NCBI RefSeq assembly: GCF_900112365.1
Contig: NZ_FOLQ01000002.1
Span: 868,001 to 932,000, forward strand
Direction: 5' to 3'
DNA: 64,000 nucleotides
Origin: Spirosoma endophyticum
GTDB taxonomy: Bacteria; Bacteroidota; Bacteroidia; Cytophagales; Spirosomataceae
Under the pieces are notes generated by a model. It made no database searches, was not told where the DNA came from, and was given only the letters and a program-made list of their open reading frames with translations. The position numbers and the translations under genes were made by a program. Shown here in pieces: positions 16,359 to 25,489 of this stretch (positions are counted from its first letter, which is position 1; every line of letters starts with the position of its first letter).

Positions 16359-17432
16359 ATGCTCCAGACTGTTTATCGACCACTGAGAAGGTATCTCTCT
16401 AAATGGGAGCTTTGGTACCATGCCATCCTGATGCCCGTTTTGATTCCGGTTGGTAATCGCTACGTTATCGGACCTGCCTATTTTTCGGACTGGCAGATAT
16501 TTCTTTCGGCCACTGGGCTGCTTGTGAGTTTATACGTAGTGGTTGGAAGCTTGATAACCATAGCGGTTCGCTGGGTTATTCGCCGGTATCCCGGTGTTCA
16601 CCAGTCTACGTATCGTACGCTGGCTGTGCTGGTTGTATTGAGTGTTTTATCGGCAGGCGCCGTTGTATTCGATACATTTATCTATAGCCTGATTCCCCAG
16701 TTTGGAACATCGTTTACCTGGCCCGTTATCCGGCCAATTCTACTGGCAACCTTATTTTTTGATTTCGCCTTTTGTACCGTACTCAGCCTTTTTTACGCCT
16801 ATCGCCAATGGTATAAAGATCAGACCGAGAATGAACAACTTCGGCAGGCAACGTACCAGCATCAGCTCGATGCACTGAAAATGCAGATCAACCCGCATTT
16901 CCTGTTCAATAGCTTAACGTCCCTGTCGACCCTGATTGGCGAAAACAAGCAGCAGGCAGGCTGGTTCGTTGACGAACTTTCGAAAGTGTATCGCTACATG
17001 TTGCAGGCCAATGCACGTGAGTTGGTCAGCCTGCAAACCGAACTGAATTTTATTGACAGCTACAGTAATTTATTGCAAACCCGCTACGGCGCTACGTTGC
17101 ACATAACCCACACCATAGACCCGGTTTACCTGGACTATAGTTTGCCGCCTTTAAGTTTACAGATATTGATCGACAGCGCCATGAAACACAATGCCATGTT
17201 AGCGGGGAAACCCCTGCTGATCAGCATTACGACTACGTCCGACGGCGCTGTCGTGGTGAAAAATAACCTACAGCGCAAAGTCATTAAGGTTGAGACGTCG
17301 CAGGCAAAGCTGGCGACACTGACGTCCAAGTATCAGTTGCTGGGCAACGCAGACATCTATATTGAGGAAACGGGAACGCATTTTAGCGTACGGTTGCCCT
17401 TACTTACCGGTCCCCAGATTATCAGGTCCTAA
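16359..17432 (+). CDS. LytS-type kinase 3, probable pseudokinase
   Basis: 357 residues from ATG 16359 (a TTG at 16353 would add two). The membrane part and the Asn-Pro-His180-Phe-Leu-Phe-Asn-Ser phospho-acceptor motif are conserved. The ATP-binding part is not: the invariant N-box Asn is Ser273 (Ile-Asp-Ser-Ala-Met-Lys-His), and the Gly-Leu-x-Asn G box is replaced by Ala316-Lys317-Leu318-Ala-Thr. The N-box Asn binds the Mg-ATP and its loss normally abolishes kinase activity in this superfamily. The reading frame is intact, so it may work as a receptor or a dimer partner. Divergent from kinase 2 across a 220-nt spacer. Confidence 0.92.
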   Translation: MLQTVYRPLRRYLSKWELWYHAILMPVLIPVGNRYVIGPAYFSDWQIFLSATGLLVSLYVVVGSLITIAVRWVIRRYPGVHQSTYRTLAVLVVLSVLSAGAVVFDTFIYSLIPQFGTSFTWPVIRPILLATLFFDFAFCTVLSLFYAYRQWYKDQTENEQLRQATYQHQLDALKMQINPHFLFNSLTSLSTLIGENKQQAGWFVDELSKVYRYMLQANARELVSLQTELNFIDSYSNLLQTRYGATLHITHTIDPVYLDYSLPPLSLQILIDSAMKHNAMLAGKPLLISITTTSDGAVVVKNNLQRKVIKVETSQAKLATLTSKYQLLGNADIYIEETGTHFSVRLPLLTGPQIIRS

Positions 17433-17617
17433 CCCGAAAATTTTGCCGTTCAACTACTGGGCGTGTTGGGTATGGCTAAGTGATCCATACAATTCCCGCG
17501 GGTTTTTACACAAAACACCAGCTAAGAAAGGCACTTCGAGACATATTGTGGTGCGCCTGATGGATACAATGCGCAATTTGCTTTCGATTTATAAAGAGAA
17601 GCATTGATGATTGTATA

Positions 17618-18697
17618 ATGAAGCGGTTTGTTCCTGAGCTATTTCGGCGACTGCCCCCCGTTCGGCCGCAGACCCAGTGGCACTTTTTGCTGCTGTTTCC
17701 GTGGTTTATTCCCCTGTTAACGTATTGGGTGATTGGCCCCCGCTACTGGTCGGATGCCTGGACCTTTGCGTCGGCTACATTGCTGAATCTAACTATTGGG
17801 GGTTGTTGCCTGATAACGCTGGACCAACTTACGCAGCTGGTGGTTAGCCGGTACCCGAATCTGGGGCAGACCTGGCAGCGGGTATGGCGGTTGTTGCTGG
17901 TATTTATGACGGTGACGCCCTTTTTTGTTTTTTCGGGCATCTATCTCTACAGCCATTTCCATCTGTTCGGGTATAATTACGAGGAATCTCCGTTCTCCCT
18001 CGGACGAATTATTTTGATCAATGGCGTGGCTAATTTGCTATCGGTGGGTATTGATGAAAGTACGTATTCGCTCAAGAAATGGCGCGAGAATATGCTGGAA
18101 AAAGAGCAGTTAAGGAAAATCAACATACAGAGCCAACTGGAAAGCCTGAAAAATCAGGTCAATCCGCACTTTCTGTTCAACAGCCTGAATTCTCTCTCCT
18201 CATTGATCGATGATGATGCCGAAAAAGCCGGAAAATTCTTGGACGAAATGGCTAAGGTCTATCGCTATTTGCTGCAAACCAACGAAGGCTCCCTCACTAC
18301 GCTGGATACCGAACTGACGTTTATTCAATCGTATTATCACCTGCTGAAAACACGCTACGGCGCAGGCATCCATCTTGACGTAGTGGTGCCGCCCAGTTGT
18401 CGAACGTATCAACTGCCCCCACTAACGTTGCAAATGCTGGTCGAGAATGCCATCAAGCACAATGTTATTCACGCGGGTAAGCCCTTGCTGATTGAAATTG
18501 AAACGATCAACTACGGGCAATTACTGGTGCGGAATAATCGACAGCCGAAAACTGGGGGGCGTGTCATGTCAAATCAGGTTGGGTTGTCGAACATTGCGGC
18601 TAAATACCGGCTGCTGGTTCAGGAAGAACCAACCGTTCTGTCGGACGACACCCACTTTACGGTGATCATACCGCTCATGAATCCGGTGAATGAGTGA
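17618..18697 (+). CDS. LytS-type sensor histidine kinase 4
   Basis: 359 residues. Four predicted membrane helices (about 25-150), a linker helix, the Asn-Pro-His-Phe-Leu-Phe-Asn-Ser-Leu-Asn motif, an intact N box (Val-Glu-Asn-Ala-Ile-Lys-His-Asn) and an intact Gly-Leu-Ser-Asn-Ile G box. It should be an active kinase. It lies 185 nt downstream of kinase 3 on the same strand and converges on kinase 5 with a 33-nt gap. No response regulator is adjacent on this strand, so it would have to signal to the regulator at 12937-13719 or to one elsewhere. Confidence 0.93.
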   Translation: MKRFVPELFRRLPPVRPQTQWHFLLLFPWFIPLLTYWVIGPRYWSDAWTFASATLLNLTIGGCCLITLDQLTQLVVSRYPNLGQTWQRVWRLLLVFMTVTPFFVFSGIYLYSHFHLFGYNYEESPFSLGRIILINGVANLLSVGIDESTYSLKKWRENMLEKEQLRKINIQSQLESLKNQVNPHFLFNSLNSLSSLIDDDAEKAGKFLDEMAKVYRYLLQTNEGSLTTLDTELTFIQSYYHLLKTRYGAGIHLDVVVPPSCRTYQLPPLTLQMLVENAIKHNVIHAGKPLLIEIETINYGQLLVRNNRQPKTGGRVMSNQVGLSNIAAKYRLLVQEEPTVLSDDTHFTVIIPLMNPVNE

Positions 18698-18730
18698 TAC
18701 GTATCCATGTTGGGCAGGTAGCCAAATCCG

Positions 18731-19795
18731 CTAATTTGGGGACGTATTGCCCGGACTAAGTAACGGCAGGACGACCGAAAAATGACCGTTCTGATCCTGC
18801 ACCATAATATCTGTTTTAGCCAGCATATGGTATTTGGCCGAAATGTTTGAGAGCCCGACACCGTTGCTGAGCACTTGCCCATTCTTGCGCTGGAGGTTAT
18901 TCCGGACGAGTAACCGCATGGATTCACCCGTTGCTTCCGGTAGGCGGGTGGTGGTTATTTCGATCGTGAGCGGCTTCCCCGATGCGACTATATTATGCTT
19001 CACCGCATTTTCAACCAGCAATTGCAAGCTAAGCGACGGAATTGAATACGTCAGGTATTGATCGGGTACGTTTATCTGAACCAGAATGCCTGCTCCATAC
19101 CGGGTTTGCAGCAAATGAGCATACGCCCGAATGAACCCTAACTCAGCCTCTAGCGTAGTGAGTTCGCGATCGTTGGACTGGAGCATGTACCGGTATACTT
19201 TTGAAAGCTCATCGACAAATTGGCTGGCCTGGGCAGGCGATTCATCGATCAGCGCCGACAGCGCATTTAGCGCATTAAACAGAAAATGCGGATTGACCTG
19301 ATTCTTGAGTGAATCGAGCCGGGCCTGCCATTCTGTTTTCATTAATTCTTCCTTTTCCTGATAGATCTGCCGCCACTGCTGAATCAGGTACATGCCTTCG
19401 TATATACCAACATATACGCACGCATAGACAATTTGAATACCCGTTGTTTCAATGTGATCGATAAGACTAAGCTTATACACACCAATATCCAGTACGTAGT
19501 TTATGAGTAAACGTAATCCACTATTGATATTGGCCAGTACCAGAATAGCTGCCACCAGTAGGTTAAGCCGCTGGCGCGTTCGGGGAATGCCGGGGTAGTG
19601 TCGTTGAATCGCCTGAACAGCCACACGCCCTAATTCCCAGCCAATGTAACCACAAACAAGCGCTACGGTCGACGCTTGTAATTGCTGAAGGAGGGGGACG
19701 CCTAAAAAGACTTTGAGCCGGAAGAAAATCCGGCCAAAAACAAATAAGGCAAGCGGTCCAAACAGGCGTAATTTAACGTCGCGGGAGGGAGTCAT
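18731..19795 (-). CDS. LytS-type sensor histidine kinase 5
   Basis: 354 residues from the ATG at 19795, chosen because it gives the same length and first membrane helix position as the four paralogues; the frame stays open to 19909. It keeps the Asn-Pro-His-Phe-Leu-Phe-Asn-Ala motif, the N box (Val-Glu-Asn-Ala-Val-Lys-His-Asn) and the Gly-Leu-Ser-Asn-Ile G box. Its membrane region differs most from the others and probably senses something else. No regulator is adjacent. Confidence 0.9.
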   Translation of the reverse strand: MTPSRDVKLRLFGPLALFVFGRIFFRLKVFLGVPLLQQLQASTVALVCGYIGWELGRVAVQAIQRHYPGIPRTRQRLNLLVAAILVLANINSGLRLLINYVLDIGVYKLSLIDHIETTGIQIVYACVYVGIYEGMYLIQQWRQIYQEKEELMKTEWQARLDSLKNQVNPHFLFNALNALSALIDESPAQASQFVDELSKVYRYMLQSNDRELTTLEAELGFIRAYAHLLQTRYGAGILVQINVPDQYLTYSIPSLSLQLLVENAVKHNIVASGKPLTIEITTTRLPEATGESMRLLVRNNLQRKNGQVLSNGVGLSNISAKYHMLAKTDIMVQDQNGHFSVVLPLLSPGNTSPN

Positions 19796-19913
19796 CGGAT
19801 CGGCAATTACCAGGCATTGCGTAGTAGCAAAATAACGAACCTTTACGATATATCCAAGACAAGTTTGTTGTATTGGAAGACGGCCACAGCAAAAAAGACG
19901 TATCGGCAAAACA

Positions 19914-19948
19914 AAAATCCCCGGTACAAAATTGCGCCGGGGATTCTA
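19914..19948 (-). terminator. Rho-independent terminator
   Basis: A 9-bp GC-rich stem (AATCCCCGG with CCGGGGATT, 12-nt loop) followed by T5 on the minus strand, 17 nt after the stop of the small lipoprotein gene. Confidence 0.8.
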
Positions 19949-19965
19949 TTCTAATTCACGTAAAC

Positions 19966-20262
19966 TTAGTTGTGGTTAACCGGCTCTGATACCGATGGTT
20001 GCGGTGCTTTCTGCGACGTCAGGACGGGCTGTGGTTTATAGATAGCGCCGGTAGCAAAGTCGATGATGGTACCGGGCCAGAACAGGATAATATCGGCTAT
20101 GAGAGCGCCAACGCGGACCTGCCGTTGTTGTTCGCCGGGTACGGGTTTGCGTTTTTGCTGTTCCGTAACGCGTCCACCAAAAACGGTAGCGCAACTGCTT
20201 AACGAACCCGACAGGGTGATGGCGGCTAAAGCTACGAGCGTAAATTTTTTGAGCGATTTCAT
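19966..20262 (-). CDS. Small lipoprotein, 98 aa
   Basis: Starts at ATG 20262, which directly precedes a lipoprotein signal: Lys-rich N-terminus, hydrophobic core and lipobox Leu-Ser-Ser-Cys (Cys near residue 24). The mature part has a basic Gln/Lys/Arg stretch, then a hydrophobic segment (Ala-Leu-Ile-Ala-Asp-Ile-Ile-Leu-Phe) near residues 53-70 and a Pro/Gln/Ser tail. The hydrophobic-helix-after-lipobox layout is common in small Bacteroidota envelope proteins of unknown function. Upstream in-frame ATG codons at 20331 were rejected. Confidence 0.7.
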   Translation of the reverse strand: MKSLKKFTLVALAAITLSGSLSSCATVFGGRVTEQQKRKPVPGEQQRQVRVGALIADIILFWPGTIIDFATGAIYKPQPVLTSQKAPQPSVSEPVNHN

Positions 20263-20649
20263 GGTCGTTAGTATGTGTTGTTTATAAAAGAGGATGTTGT
20301 TTACCCGGTCTTTGCCGGTTTGGTGAGACAAAGTTGGTGGGTGAATCAGCGTGATGGAATGGAGTTATGCCTCAACTGTAATAAGCGAGTTCTCAACAGG
20401 CAGAACTGCCGAATGAAATGGTGGAGATGTGGCCCTGATTAGCGAGGTTATTCATACACATTACGGTGTCCGGGTACGTAGGATTACTTTATTTATTTTG
20501 GGTAAATGTTTATTAAGCGGTTGTTTGTACGCATCTTTGATCTATCCGCATGAGTCAAATAGCCAACCTGGTTATTCTCCTCTTCGCCCAACGTAGCGCC
20601 TTACTAACCAACTTTATTTGCTGCTTTATCCCTCTTATTCGTGTTCGCT
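20263..20649. other. Divergent promoter region
   Basis: Separates the minus-strand lipoprotein from the GH79-like gene. I see no full TTTG/TAnnTTTG promoter; the nearest forms have one mismatch (around 20537 and 20612). No gene. Confidence 0.35.
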
Positions 20650-22983
20650 ATGAAAATCAGACTGGTCTGCCTGTGCTTTTTACTAGGCGTTTTTTTGCCA
20701 TCACCTGGCTTATTTGCTCAGGCCCTTCCTGTTAGTCTGAGCATTAATGCGTCGGCGCCGGGCAACCGGGTCGGTGAGGATTTTGTGGGTTTCAGTATGG
20801 AGCAATACACGTTGTCGACCGGCAAATGGGGTGTCTTGGGTAGTTTCTGGACCGGTGGTACAAATGGAAATGCGCGCCTGAAAAACTTGCTGGGTAATAT
20901 CAGCCCGCACTCAATTATCCGGCTGGGTGGCTTTACGGCCGATGATCGAATGGTGTGGCAAAATTCACTACGTGGGTCGAGTACGAACGTGCGGGCTACG
21001 TATCAGGATGATGTCGATAAGTTTTTCACGTTCTTATCGGAGGTTGGCTGGAAAGGTATTTATACGATCGGTTTGCCGAATAATACACCCGCCAATGCCG
21101 TGTCGGAAGCGACCTATATTATGAATAAATACAGCAACCAGCTCCATAGTATAAGTCTCGGAAACGAGCCCTACCTGTATACGAATATCTTCAGGCCCTC
21201 AACCTATAATCCTGAAACCTACATGCAGACGGATTATCTGCCCATGTATGATGCGATTAAGGCGGCTAATCCGGCTATTCCGATCAGTGGGGGCGATAAC
21301 GGTGCCCGAAAATACTATGGGGCACAAAATCAGACATGGAACAAATCCTTTACCGACTACATCAATAATTCGGGGAGCAGCCGACCGTTGGCGGGGCTGA
21401 ATGTGCATAGTTACGGGTTGGGCAATAATTCGAATACGTTAACGCGTGATGCGGCAGCCGATACGCTGATGAATTTCGACAATGCCCCGCTTATTTTTAA
21501 GTCTACGCTGCTTCCGTATGTTACCCAACTGGCTCAGGCGAAAAATGTCGCACTGCGGTTTTCAGAAACGAGTAGTGCCGCCACCGGTACGTCGGATATG
21601 ACGAATGTATCCCATACGTATGTTAGTGCGCTGTGGGCGTTACAGTACCTGTATACGCTGGCATCCAATGGCGTGAGTGGCGTTAATTTTCATTCATCGG
21701 GCTCCAGTGTCTACTCCGCAATCGACTGGGGACCAGCTAACACAGTTTCGGCGTATAATGTCGAGGCTATTTATTACGGCTTGCTGGCGTTTGTGGATGG
21801 CGCCCGAAACCGACGATTACTATCCGTCACGCCATCCGAATCGAAGACCAATCCGCGTGCCAGCTACTTCGCCACGACATCCGACGATAGCAAAACCCTG
21901 ACCGTTACGCTCATCAATAAGGATTTTACCAATGCCATCAACGCTAGTGTCAACATACCCGGCATAACGATCGGTACGGTCAGCTACCAGACCCTGCGAC
22001 CCCAGAATGACAAGTACGACATGGCGGCTAATACGTTCTATGCCAATGCGCAGGTAGCCGCTGATGGCCGCTTTACTAAATCAGCTCCTACGCCGGTTGA
22101 ACTCGCCAATCCAACCAGTTTTAGTGTAACGATAGCGCCCATGACAGCTGTGATCGCTACGATTACCCTGCAAAGTCTACCTGTGGCCGGTAGTGGTAGT
22201 AACACGGTGCCGAATGCCGGTGGAACGGCGCGTGTGAACGTACCGCCCAGCACCTTTACCAACCTCACATCCAGCACGGTAGCCAGCCCGGCTACCATCA
22301 CCGGCCTACGTATTGTCGGCTTTCCTACGAATACGACCACCTTAACCCTTAACGGTATGGCCTACACCGCCAGTTCAACGGCCTTCGGTGGGGCAAACCC
22401 TACGGGCGTGGTGGTGCCAGTGGATGGGAGTGGTGCCCCGGCGGTGGGTATTTCGGTCGATCCCACCAACGATGCTAATCCGGTGAGTTTTGCCTTTAAA
22501 GCCGTGGCTAGTGGGGGGATTGAATCCGGTAATACAGGGACGGCGGTGTTGAATTTTACGCCCGTTCCCGATCTGAGTATCCTGCTCTATACCTTGCCAT
22601 CGACCCTATATGGAACAGCAAATTTCAATGTAGTGGTGAACGTATTGGAATTGAACTCCGTAGCAACCAATGGATTGATTACGGTCTATCTCGCTAAAGA
22701 TCCGCAGGTTTCGTTGAGCTTTAATTCGGCAGCAACCAATATGGGTGGGCGAATGGTTCAGAATAATTTATGGACGTTTGATGGAACCAGTCATGCGGAC
22801 TTTTATATCCTGACAACCCCCGGTCTTGGGGCTGGAGGACTGCTCTCCTTCGGGTTAGATGGCGTGTTAACGCCGGGTCCGACAAAAGGTACTTTAACGA
22901 TAAGTTCGATTCTTGTGGGTGGGGGAGAAGTCAACGTCGGTAATAATAGTGATGCCGACCAGATTCAATACTTTCAACGTTAA
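20650..22983 (+). CDS. Secreted GH79-like glycoside hydrolase with long C-terminal region
   Basis: 777 residues from ATG 20650. Residues 1-24 are a signal peptide ending Phe-Ala-Gln. Residues about 30-410 resemble family GH79 (beta-glucuronidase/heparanase-like, clan GH-A barrel): Ile-Ile-Arg-Leu-Gly-Gly near residue 90, Leu-Gly-Asn-Glu173-Pro as likely acid/base, and Arg-Phe-Ser-Glu306-Thr as likely nucleophile. A beta-sandwich follows (about 395-510). The last ~260 residues are Thr/Asn/Val-rich beta-repeats that I cannot name; no type A sorting domain ends the chain. Substrate is unknown; a glycan with uronic acid or related sugar is a guess. Neighbouring hydrolases suggest carbohydrate use. 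Confidence 0.75.
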   Translation: MKIRLVCLCFLLGVFLPSPGLFAQALPVSLSINASAPGNRVGEDFVGFSMEQYTLSTGKWGVLGSFWTGGTNGNARLKNLLGNISPHSIIRLGGFTADDRMVWQNSLRGSSTNVRATYQDDVDKFFTFLSEVGWKGIYTIGLPNNTPANAVSEATYIMNKYSNQLHSISLGNEPYLYTNIFRPSTYNPETYMQTDYLPMYDAIKAANPAIPISGGDNGARKYYGAQNQTWNKSFTDYINNSGSSRPLAGLNVHSYGLGNNSNTLTRDAAADTLMNFDNAPLIFKSTLLPYVTQLAQAKNVALRFSETSSAATGTSDMTNVSHTYVSALWALQYLYTLASNGVSGVNFHSSGSSVYSAIDWGPANTVSAYNVEAIYYGLLAFVDGARNRRLLSVTPSESKTNPRASYFATTSDDSKTLTVTLINKDFTNAINASVNIPGITIGTVSYQTLRPQNDKYDMAANTFYANAQVAADGRFTKSAPTPVELANPTSFSVTIAPMTAVIATITLQSLPVAGSGSNTVPNAGGTARVNVPPSTFTNLTSSTVASPATITGLRIVGFPTNTTTLTLNGMAYTASSTAFGGANPTGVVVPVDGSGAPAVGISVDPTNDANPVSFAFKAVASGGIESGNTGTAVLNFTPVPDLSILLYTLPSTLYGTANFNVVVNVLELNSVATNGLITVYLAKDPQVSLSFNSAATNMGGRMVQNNLWTFDGTSHADFYILTTPGLGAGGLLSFGLDGVLTPGPTKGTLTISSILVGGGEVNVGNNSDADQIQYFQR

Positions 22984-22990
22984 CCGGCTG

Positions 22991-23452
22991 TTAGACTAAT
23001 GCATTAACATGATGTTCCAGGTGAACAACGTAGTCTTCAATAAGCCAGGCTAATGGCCTGATGTCAGGAGTCGGCTGGCCGAGTTGAATCGGTTGAGTCA
23101 ACGTATCAGCCGGCATGGCGTCCACTACGTATACAATCTGGGTGTTCAGGCTTGTCCAGAGCGACACCAAATGGTTTATGGGCAACGCTTGATAGTGATT
23201 CACGCGGACCAGTTCATTCTGATTGTAGGGCTGTAGCTGGTATGTGCCATTGGCAAACTGCGCATCGGTAAAGCGCTTCAAATTATTGATCGCCGAATCA
23301 ATCAAATGCCCCACTATTTCTTTACGTGACCACTTGCCGGGAGCCTGTTGTGTCAACTGCGCTTCCGACAATGCCGTCAGACGAGCAGGAACCTGCTCAA
23401 TGTGGTTGCGTAGGCGCGTAAGGACATCACTGATTGAACTGGCAGGTTGCAT
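22991..23452 (-). CDS. DinB-family protein
   Basis: 153 residues, a complete DinB_2 four-helix domain. Visible: Trp-Ser-Arg-Lys-Glu-Ile-Val-Gly-His-Leu-Ile-Asp-Ser near residue 42 (first metal His) and Tyr-Val-Val-His-Leu-Glu-His-His near the C-terminus (the other ligands). Related proteins are metal-binding S-transferase-like or unassigned. No signal peptide. It converges on the GH79-like gene with 7 nt between stops. Confidence 0.85.
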   Translation of the reverse strand: MQPASSISDVLTRLRNHIEQVPARLTALSEAQLTQQAPGKWSRKEIVGHLIDSAINNLKRFTDAQFANGTYQLQPYNQNELVRVNHYQALPINHLVSLWTSLNTQIVYVVDAMPADTLTQPIQLGQPTPDIRPLAWLIEDYVVHLEHHVNALV

Positions 23453-23514
23453 AAATAGAGCGGCTGGAAGACTATGTATACTGTGTATAAAAAGCGGCCT
23501 TCCGGCCGCTCTAC

Positions 23515-24219
23515 TTAAATCATACTTAAATACCTCGGGAACTGATCTTTCCAGACGGGCCAGTCATGATTGCCCCAGGGCGTTACGTCGAGTTTATGCG
23601 GGATGCCTTTGCGACTCAAAATGCCCGACATCTGGTAGTTGGCATCTTTACAAAAATCATACTGCGACGTACCCATCACGATATTCATCCGGTAAAATTC
23701 GTCGTTCTGCGCATTCGGGAGAAAATCGGGCGGGTTGTTATAGAAAACATTATCGTCGTAGTAATCACCCAGAAACGACCGAATGTTAAAGGCTGCGCCC
23801 ATTGTGAGCAGGTGGCCAACCTGTTCGGGATGCCGGAAGGCGAAGTTCAGCGCATGATACCCACCGAACGAAGCGCCCGATACGCCAATTTTCTGGACGC
23901 TGCACTCGCGCTGAATACCGGGTACTAATTCCTCGTGCAAAAAGCGGTCGTACAGCACATGGTTCCAGATGCGCGTGCCAGGGTGGAGATGCTTGGCATA
24001 CCAGCTATCGCGGTCAATGCTGTCGATGCAATACAGTTTGACTTTGCCCGTCTCAACAAACCAGCGCGCCGTGTCGGTTAGACCAAAGTCTTTGTATTCA
24101 TAATAATGTCCCATTGAGGTGGGAAACAGCAAAACCGGATAACCCCAGTTGCCGTAAACCAGCATCTCGATGTCGCGGCCAAGGTGGTGCGAATACCATT
24201 TACGATAGTCTTCCTGCAA
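23515..24219 (-). CDS. Esterase-family alpha/beta hydrolase
   Basis: About 234 residues in the PF00756-type esterase family. Seen: an early strand with Pro-Val-Leu-Leu-Phe-Pro-Thr-Ser oxyanion region, the nucleophile elbow Gly-Ala-Ser-Phe-Gly-Gly, and a C-terminal Gly-Asn-His-Asp-Trp holding the catalytic His. Start is uncertain: the frame stays open to 24414, but the extra residues do not look like this family and run up to the divergent gene. A TTG at 24219 gives the usual family length, so I use it; GTG at 24285 is another option. The substrate is unknown. Cytoplasmic, as there is no signal peptide. Confidence 0.85.
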   Translation of the reverse strand: MQEDYRKWYSHHLGRDIEMLVYGNWGYPVLLFPTSMGHYYEYKDFGLTDTARWFVETGKVKLYCIDSIDRDSWYAKHLHPGTRIWNHVLYDRFLHEELVPGIQRECSVQKIGVSGASFGGYHALNFAFRHPEQVGHLLTMGAAFNIRSFLGDYYDDNVFYNNPPDFLPNAQNDEFYRMNIVMGTSQYDFCKDANYQMSGILSRKGIPHKLDVTPWGNHDWPVWKDQFPRYLSMI

Positions 24220-24416
24220 GGTTGTATTTGTTTTAGCGAACCAGAGCTTTGTTATCGAGTCGTGCTGCGATCGAATTAACGACACTGGAACCCGTAGCAA
24301 TACGTACTGCAAAAGCCCTGAGAACGATGTAAATTTTGGATGAAAATAGAAGAAATAGCTGGTATCGACAAAACACAGACGGCCCCAACCCGAAAAAAAG
24401 CCTATTTTGCACACTC

Positions 24417-25331
24417 ATGAGTTGTCTACTTTTTCTATTTTTTGCGCTTATGGCTGACTATTTACCGGCCCTTACCAGCGCCGACCCACCTACCGTAACG
24501 GTTCGGCATGATGATTCATTAGTCTCCGTACCGCTCAACCGAACGGTTCATCTGGACATTATACTGCCGCCCGGTTACGAGAAATCGGGTGCTACGTATC
24601 CGCAGGAGCGCCTGCCGCAGGAACGCCTGCCGGTGCTATACCTGAATGACGGCCAGGATTTGGGTCGTTTGCACATGACCGCCGTGCTGGATTCCTTGTT
24701 CGAAAAAAAGGCAATAAAGCCGTTCGTGCTGGTGGCTATCCACGCGGGCGACCGGATTCAGGAATATGGTACGGCTGCCCAGGCCGACTATATGAACCGG
24801 GGCAGCAAGGCCGGTCTGTACACCGATTTTGTGTTAACCGAACTCCTGCCATACATCAAAAAGCATTACCGTGTCAGCACCGATCCGGCTCAATCGGTTT
24901 TTGCCGGGTTTTCACTGGGCGGCTTGTCGGCCTTCGATATCGTATTTCATCATCCCGAACGCTTTAGTCGGGCAGGTGTATTTTCGGGATCGTTCTGGTG
25001 GCGTAGTAAAAGCACGGAAGCCGGATACCGGGATGAAACGGACCGGATCATGCACGATCAGGTTCGTAAAGGAACGTATCATAAACACCTCAAATTCTGG
25101 TTTGAAACGGGCACCGACGACGAAACCAGCGACCGCAATAACAATGGCATCATCGACTCCATTGACGATACCCTCGACCTGATTGGCGAACTCGGTAAGA
25201 AAGGCTACCAGCGTGACCAAATTGGTCAACAGCACGACATCCGGTACGTAGAGATCAAAGGCGGCCAGCACAATCAGGAAACCTGGAGCCAGATCATGCC
25301 CGATTTCCTGACCTGGGCGTTTGGTAAATGA
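24417..25331 (+). CDS. Secreted esterase, enterochelin-esterase-like
   Basis: 304 residues from ATG 24417. Residues 1-22 are a signal peptide. An alpha/beta hydrolase of the putative esterase family (PF00756, Fes-like) follows: Pro-Val-Leu-Tyr-Leu-Asn-Asp-Gly-Gln-Asp near residue 75, the nucleophile elbow Gly-Phe-Ser-Leu-Gly-Gly near residue 165, and a C-terminal Gly-Gln-His-Asn with the catalytic His. A Pro-Gln-Glu-Arg-Leu unit is repeated in tandem near residue 65. Periplasmic action on an ester-linked substrate is likely; which one is not shown. Divergent from the esterase gene at 23515. Confidence 0.85.
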   Translation: MSCLLFLFFALMADYLPALTSADPPTVTVRHDDSLVSVPLNRTVHLDIILPPGYEKSGATYPQERLPQERLPVLYLNDGQDLGRLHMTAVLDSLFEKKAIKPFVLVAIHAGDRIQEYGTAAQADYMNRGSKAGLYTDFVLTELLPYIKKHYRVSTDPAQSVFAGFSLGGLSAFDIVFHHPERFSRAGVFSGSFWWRSKSTEAGYRDETDRIMHDQVRKGTYHKHLKFWFETGTDDETSDRNNNGIIDSIDDTLDLIGELGKKGYQRDQIGQQHDIRYVEIKGGQHNQETWSQIMPDFLTWAFGK

Positions 25332-25489
25332 CGCTGTATCAGGATAAAATCAACAAAGCGCTTTCACCACGTTTAATTTAACGGGTCAATACCCTAATAA
25401 GCTTTTTCGTGATCATGATGGCGATTTGAAAACCGCTCTTTTTACTGGAAGACCGTTGATTTATACCACAATAAACCCCTTGCCCCGTA

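Noticed and set aside
17362-17607. 81-codon plus-strand ORF between kinases 3 and 4
   Set aside because: Begins inside the 3' end of kinase 3 in another frame; the rest is spacer.
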